This document shows positions 5,524 to 7,888 of a stretch of 7,888 nt of DNA, piece by piece. Within the stretch, counting starts at the first letter, position 1. Each line of letters begins with the position of its first letter. This stretch comes from Propionibacteriales bacterium (GTDB lineage: Bacteria; Actinomycetota; Actinomycetes; Propionibacteriales; Propionibacteriaceae): contig JADGPB010000096.1 in assembly GCA_017882655.1 (NCBI GenBank), positions 1 to 7,888 on the forward strand, in the 5' to 3' direction. Under the pieces are notes generated by a model. That model worked only from the letters and a program-made list of their open reading frames with translations. It did not search any database and had not been told where the DNA came from. The translations under genes were made by a program, and so were the position numbers.

Positions 5524-6414
5524 ATGTCCCCGTCGAATGAACATGAACCGCGAGTCCTGCTGAGCGGTCTCGCGTATGTCGAATCCCCCCGCTGGCACGA
5601 GGGCCGGTTGTGGTTCGCGCATTGGGGCACGGGTGAGATCGTCGCGGTCGACCTGGACGGCAACAGCGAGGTCGTCGGACAGGGCCCGCCCGGTCTCGGG
5701 TGGTCCATCGACTGGCTGCCCGACGGCCGCCTCCTCGTGACCGGCCCGGAGCTCACGCGTCGCGAGCCCGACGGGTCCACGGTGCGACATGCCGACACGA
5801 GCCAAGTGGCCGACCACGGCTGGAACGAGATCGTCGTCGACGGCCGCGGCAACATCTACATCAACGGGTTCGGCTTCGACTTCCTGGGCGGCGAGGCGCC
5901 CAGGCCGGGGATCATCGCGCTGGTCACGCCCGACGGCTCGGCGCGACAGGTGGCGGGCGGTATCGAGTTCCCCAACGGGATGGTCGTCACGCCGGACAAC
6001 TCGACGCTGATCATTGCTGAGTCCTTCGCCGGTCGCCTGACCGCGTTCGACATCGCCGGCGACGGCAGCCTGTCGAACCGGCGTGTCTGGGCCGACGGCA
6101 TCGGCCCGGACGGGATCTGCCTCGACGCGGAGGGCGCAGTCTGGGCTCAGTCTGCGGACACCCGTGCGCACACCGGCCGCGACGGAGATCCCGAGGGTGA
6201 AGTCATACGGGTCCGCGAAGGGGGCCAGATACTGCAGAGGTTCGCGCTCGACCGAGCCGGCTTTGCGTGCATGCTCGGGGGCCCCGGTCGACGGACGCTG
6301 TTCATGCTGGCCAACGAATGGCGCGGCATCGAAGGCATCGAAGCGGCGATAGCAAGCCGGAACGGGCAGGTTCTCGTCGCGGAAGCCCCTGCACCGGGCG
6401 TCGGCTGGCCGTGA
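5524..6414 (+). CDS. SMP-30/gluconolactonase-like beta-propeller hydrolase
   Basis: This 296-residue protein has the length and repeat pattern of the SMP-30/gluconolactonase/LRE family, six-bladed beta-propellers that hydrolyse lactones or esters with a divalent metal. E20 in VESPRWHEGRLWFAHW, N151 in FPNGMVVTPD and D196 in GIGPDGICLD match the family's three metal ligands; N101 in GWNEIVVDGRGN matches the substrate-contacting Asn. All four appear conserved, so it should be active. No signal peptide is seen, so it is probably cytosolic. A strong AGGAGG sets the start. It is divergently transcribed from the TetR gene and lies behind a doubly operator-covered promoter, so it is the probable regulated target. 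The substrate (sugar lactone, other lactone, xenobiotic ester) cannot be told from sequence. An alpha/beta hydrolase gene converges on it but is not in the same operon. Confidence 0.92.
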   Translation: MSPSNEHEPRVLLSGLAYVESPRWHEGRLWFAHWGTGEIVAVDLDGNSEVVGQGPPGLGWSIDWLPDGRLLVTGPELTRREPDGSTVRHADTSQVADHGWNEIVVDGRGNIYINGFGFDFLGGEAPRPGIIALVTPDGSARQVAGGIEFPNGMVVTPDNSTLIIAESFAGRLTAFDIAGDGSLSNRRVWADGIGPDGICLDAEGAVWAQSADTRAHTGRDGDPEGEVIRVREGGQILQRFALDRAGFACMLGGPGRRTLFMLANEWRGIEGIEAAIASRNGQVLVAEAPAPGVGWP

Positions 6415-6444
6415 GTCTGGCGCCCGAGACCCGCGGCGGCCAAG

Positions 6445-6483
6445 CCTTCGGGAGCCCCTTCGGGAGGCCGACGGTTGACCGTC
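6445..6483. terminator. Weak hairpins between the SMP-30 and hydrolase genes
   Basis: The 67-bp convergent gap holds a direct repeat CCTTCGGGAG (6445-6454 and 6457-6466), each copy able to form a small UUCG-tetraloop hairpin, followed by the perfect dyad GACGGT-TG-ACCGTC (6470-6483), whose 3' end touches the hydrolase stop codon. Taken together this is a plausible bidirectional terminator zone, but stems are short and no T-tract follows. Confidence 0.4.
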
Positions 6484-7282
6484 ATTGTCCTGCTGCGAGG
6501 AAATCGAGAACAATCCTGGCGCACTCCTGCGGCTGCTCGACCGGCGAGCAGTGCCCCGCCCCGGCCACCGTGACCAGGTCGGCCCGCGGCAGCTCGGCCG
6601 CCACGGCCGCCGCAACGGCCGGGGGGACCATGAGGTCGCGCTCGCCTGCGACGACGAGGGCCGGGACGCCGACGCGACTCGCCCACGCCGACGCGTCGGC
6701 GTCCACCAGCGCGGCGAGCTGGCGCTCGAACCCGATCTGCGGCTGGGGATGCGGGTTCTCCACCGACACCCGGATGAGCTCGGGCAGCCATTCCTCCAGG
6801 AAGCGCCACGAGTACAGCCAGGGCAGCAGGGCAGTGGCCATCTCGCGCATCGGGAAGGGATCCGAGCGGTAGAACATGCCGGCCGCCGTGAGCGCGAGCC
6901 GGGCCCCGAGCGGCAACCGAAGGAACGGATTGAACAGCACGACCGACCTGACGCCGGATGGCTCCTCGGCGGCCAGCCGGGCCGCGACGAGCCCGCCGAA
7001 GGAGTGACCCACGACGTCGACCGGGCCCGTATCCGCCGCCCGCAGCACCGCCAGCACGTCCTGCGCGAGGTCACCGAGGGCGTAGGCGATGTCGGGGATG
7101 TCGCTGCGCCCGGCGCCGCGGGGGTCGAGGACGAGCACCCGCCGCTCCGCGGCCAGCGCGGGGACCACACCGGCCCAGAAGCCCGCGTCGGCGGCGAAGC
7201 CCGGGACGAGGATGCAGGCCGGTTCGCCGGCTCCGTGCTCCTCGTAGTACAGGTTCACCCCGGTTGGGGTCACCGCGTTCAC
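6482..7282 (-). CDS. Alpha/beta hydrolase
   Basis: This 266-residue protein has a complete alpha/beta-hydrolase layout: oxyanion-hole loop VPGFA (26-30), DPRGAGRSD (53-61), nucleophile elbow VGHSFGG with S94, acid D216 in AGERDLMVP, and catalytic H244 in GAGHCSPVEQP. A lid segment of about 75 residues (about 121-195, rich in aromatic and proline residues) lies between strand 6 and the acid, the part that sets substrate choice. No signal peptide or membrane segment is visible. The GTG start at 7282 is chosen because the first strand (GVNLYYEEHG) follows directly and GAGGG stands nine bases upstream. The family includes esterases, lactonases, C-C hydrolases and haloperoxidase-like enzymes; nothing here allows a finer call. 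It converges on the SMP-30-like gene and is preceded by a 141-base gap. Confidence 0.92.
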   Translation of the reverse strand: MNAVTPTGVNLYYEEHGAGEPACILVPGFAADAGFWAGVVPALAAERRVLVLDPRGAGRSDIPDIAYALGDLAQDVLAVLRAADTGPVDVVGHSFGGLVAARLAAEEPSGVRSVVLFNPFLRLPLGARLALTAAGMFYRSDPFPMREMATALLPWLYSWRFLEEWLPELIRVSVENPHPQPQIGFERQLAALVDADASAWASRVGVPALVVAGERDLMVPPAVAAAVAAELPRADLVTVAGAGHCSPVEQPQECARIVLDFLAAGQ

Positions 7283-7339
7283 TCAGAACTGCCCTCGACG
7301 AGCAAACGGTCGCCTAGTACGACACTCACAACACGGCAA

Positions 7340-7351
7340 TCCCGATCGGGA
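7340..7351. repeat. 12-bp perfect palindrome upstream of the hydrolase
   Basis: TCCCGATCGGGA is perfectly symmetric and lies 58 bases upstream of the hydrolase GTG, in the gap after the small HTH gene. The position fits an operator, but no matching regulator is identified. Confidence 0.4.
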
Positions 7352-7375
7352 CAGGGGTGACCAGGAGCGGAAAGT

Positions 7376-7388
7376 TGCACAGCGTGCA
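7376..7388. repeat. Inverted repeat TGCAC-N3-GTGCA
   Basis: A second short dyad, TGCAC AGC GTGCA, lies in the same gap, 94 bases upstream of the hydrolase start. Its symmetry and the TGCAC half-site fit a dimeric repressor site, but this is suggested by shape only. Confidence 0.35.
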
Positions 7389-7423
7389 TTCTGACGGTCG
7401 CCACCCGCCCCGCCAGTGCCGAC

Positions 7424-7651
7424 CTATACGGTGGCGGCCCGGTTCGCCCCGCCCCGCCCCCGGTAGACGACACCGTTCTCTTCCAGGAGCCGGCGCGTGC
7501 CGCCGATCGAGCGCCCGTATTTGCTGGCGATCTGCCGGATGCTCAGCCCCTCGTCGTACTGCTCGCGCATCTGCTTGCCGACGCTCGACCGCTCCTCGCC
7601 GGTGAGCCTCGGCAGTGATCGGCGCTCGTGGTTCGGGATCCCCTTGGGCAT
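7424..7651 (-). CDS. Small helix-turn-helix protein ending in RGRGG
   Basis: This 75-residue basic protein contains one helix-turn-helix of the Hin/transposase-like type, at about 36-60 (LSIRQIASKYGRSIGGTRRL), followed by VVYRGRGGANR (61-71). It resembles small actinobacterial HTH proteins that carry a SIR-x-(8)-GRS HTH and end in an RGRGG tail; their general layout is known to me but not a confirmed role. The tail may contact the minor groove (inference). Start ATG 7651 begins MPKGIPNHERRSLPRLTGEE, a conserved-looking N-terminus. There is no Shine-Dalgarno; TAGCAT ends six bases before the ATG, as expected for a -10 driving a leaderless message. It stands alone and could act on neighbouring genes or at distant sites. 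Confidence 0.85.
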   Translation of the reverse strand: MPKGIPNHERRSLPRLTGEERSSVGKQMREQYDEGLSIRQIASKYGRSIGGTRRLLEENGVVYRGRGGANRAATV

Positions 7652-7663
7652 GAGCCGATGCTA
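7652..7663 (-). promoter_or_regulatory. Candidate -10 of a leaderless HTH transcript
   Basis: On the minus strand TAGCAT is followed by six bases and then the ATG at 7651. This spacing puts the transcription start on or next to the A of the start codon. No good -35 is seen. The absence of a Shine-Dalgarno agrees with leaderless translation. Confidence 0.35.
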
Positions 7664-7726
7664 ACCGCCGAGATCCCCGGACGCCGGTTTTGCGTCCTGC
7701 GTCATGTGTCGTCCGTGCCGTGCGAC

Positions 7727-7742
7727 TCGCCGTGACGGGCGA
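7727..7742 (-). terminator. Possible hairpin after the epimerase gene
   Basis: TCGCC (7727-7731) and GGCGA (7738-7742) form a 5-bp stem with a 6-base loop, seven bases beyond the epimerase stop. The position suits a terminator, but the stem is short and has no T-tract. Confidence 0.3.
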
Positions 7743-7749
7743 CAGGTTG

Positions 7750-7888
7750 TTAGGCGGTGGCCCGTGCCGCCGCCAGCACATCGCGCAGGGCGTCGTCGAG
7801 CGGCCTCGCCTCGATGCCGAAGGTCTTGGTCACGAGCGTCGAGTCGAGGATGAACGGCCGGTCCCACTGGTAGCTCGTGGCTCGCAGC
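7750..7888 (-). CDS. NAD-dependent epimerase/dehydratase family protein, C-terminal part
   Basis: Only the last 45 codons lie in the window; the gene continues past the right edge. The visible C-terminus contains SYQWDRPFILDST, then LVTKTFGIEARPLDDALRDVL and a TAA stop (minus strand 7752-7750). This 'Y-x-W-[DE]-x-PF-x-[LV]-D-[ST]' followed by a TFG-x-x-P-x-(5)-L segment is typical of the C-terminal end of extended short-chain dehydrogenases of the NAD-dependent epimerase/dehydratase type. The Rossmann domain and catalytic residues are outside the window, so substrate and reaction cannot be given. Confidence 0.75.
   Translation of the reverse strand, partial: LRATSYQWDRPFILDSTLVTKTFGIEARPLDDALRDVLAAARATA

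Noticed and set aside
5473..7170. 565-codon minus-strand frame spanning the SMP-30 gene and part of the hydrolase
   Set aside because: It covers two well-supported genes in the wrong frame and is rich in Arg, Pro and Ser, as expected of an out-of-frame reading.
6485..7360. 291-codon plus-strand frame opposite the hydrolase
   Set aside because: Antisense shadow; the hydrolase on the other strand has its complete catalytic triad.
7279..7389. 36-codon minus-strand ORF overlapping the hydrolase start by GTGA, with a C-P-D-R-D-C motif
   Set aside because: No ribosome site, no family resemblance, ordinary codon bias is weak, and its ATG lies in a palindrome that is better read as regulatory DNA.
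7399..7436. CGCCACC/GGTGGCG hairpin at the end of the HTH gene as a terminator
   Set aside because: Seven-base stem with a loop of about 24 bases and one arm inside the coding region; too weak to call.

Overview
The window is very GC-rich, with GC-rich third codon positions, GTG starts and the protein families expected of a high-GC actinobacterium: a MocR-type aminotransferase fold, a cNMP-domain histidine kinase paired with a receiver/thioredoxin-reductase-like fusion, an AefR-like TetR and a small RGRGG-ending HTH protein. Genus cannot be fixed from the sequence. There are no rRNA or tRNA genes, CRISPR arrays, insertion sequences or phage genes.

Layout, left to right: a 241-base upstream region holding a 13-bp direct repeat; a plus-strand PLP-dependent aminotransferase-fold gene (242-1387) of the MocR/PdxR type but without its usual DNA-binding domain; then, convergent to it, a minus-strand operon. 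In transcription order that operon is a possible 28-codon leader ORF (4621-4535), a receiver + flavin oxidoreductase fusion (4534-2867) and a soluble histidine kinase with an N-terminal cyclic-nucleotide-binding-like domain (2870-1416). The last two overlap by ATGA. Upstream of the operon is a TetR regulator (5424-4726, minus) with a strong hairpin at its stop. It is divergent from an SMP-30/gluconolactonase-like gene (5524-6414, plus), with two 15-bp operator-like palindromes between them. An alpha/beta hydrolase (7282-6482, minus) converges on the SMP-30 gene. The right end holds a 75-residue HTH protein (7651-7424, minus) and the C-terminal 45 codons of an NAD-dependent epimerase/dehydratase (minus, running off the edge).

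How they may work together: the kinase and the receiver-flavoprotein look like a cytosolic two-component pair in which the output is an enzyme rather than a DNA-binding domain. Both redox-active cysteine pairs expected from the parent folds (the glutaredoxin-like domain and the thioredoxin-reductase CxxC) are absent, so the reaction catalysed is unclear. This is the most interesting element of the window. The TetR/SMP-30 pair looks like a classical divergent repressor-target unit, with symmetric overlapping promoters buried in the operators. The remaining genes appear to be independent accessory metabolism and regulation.
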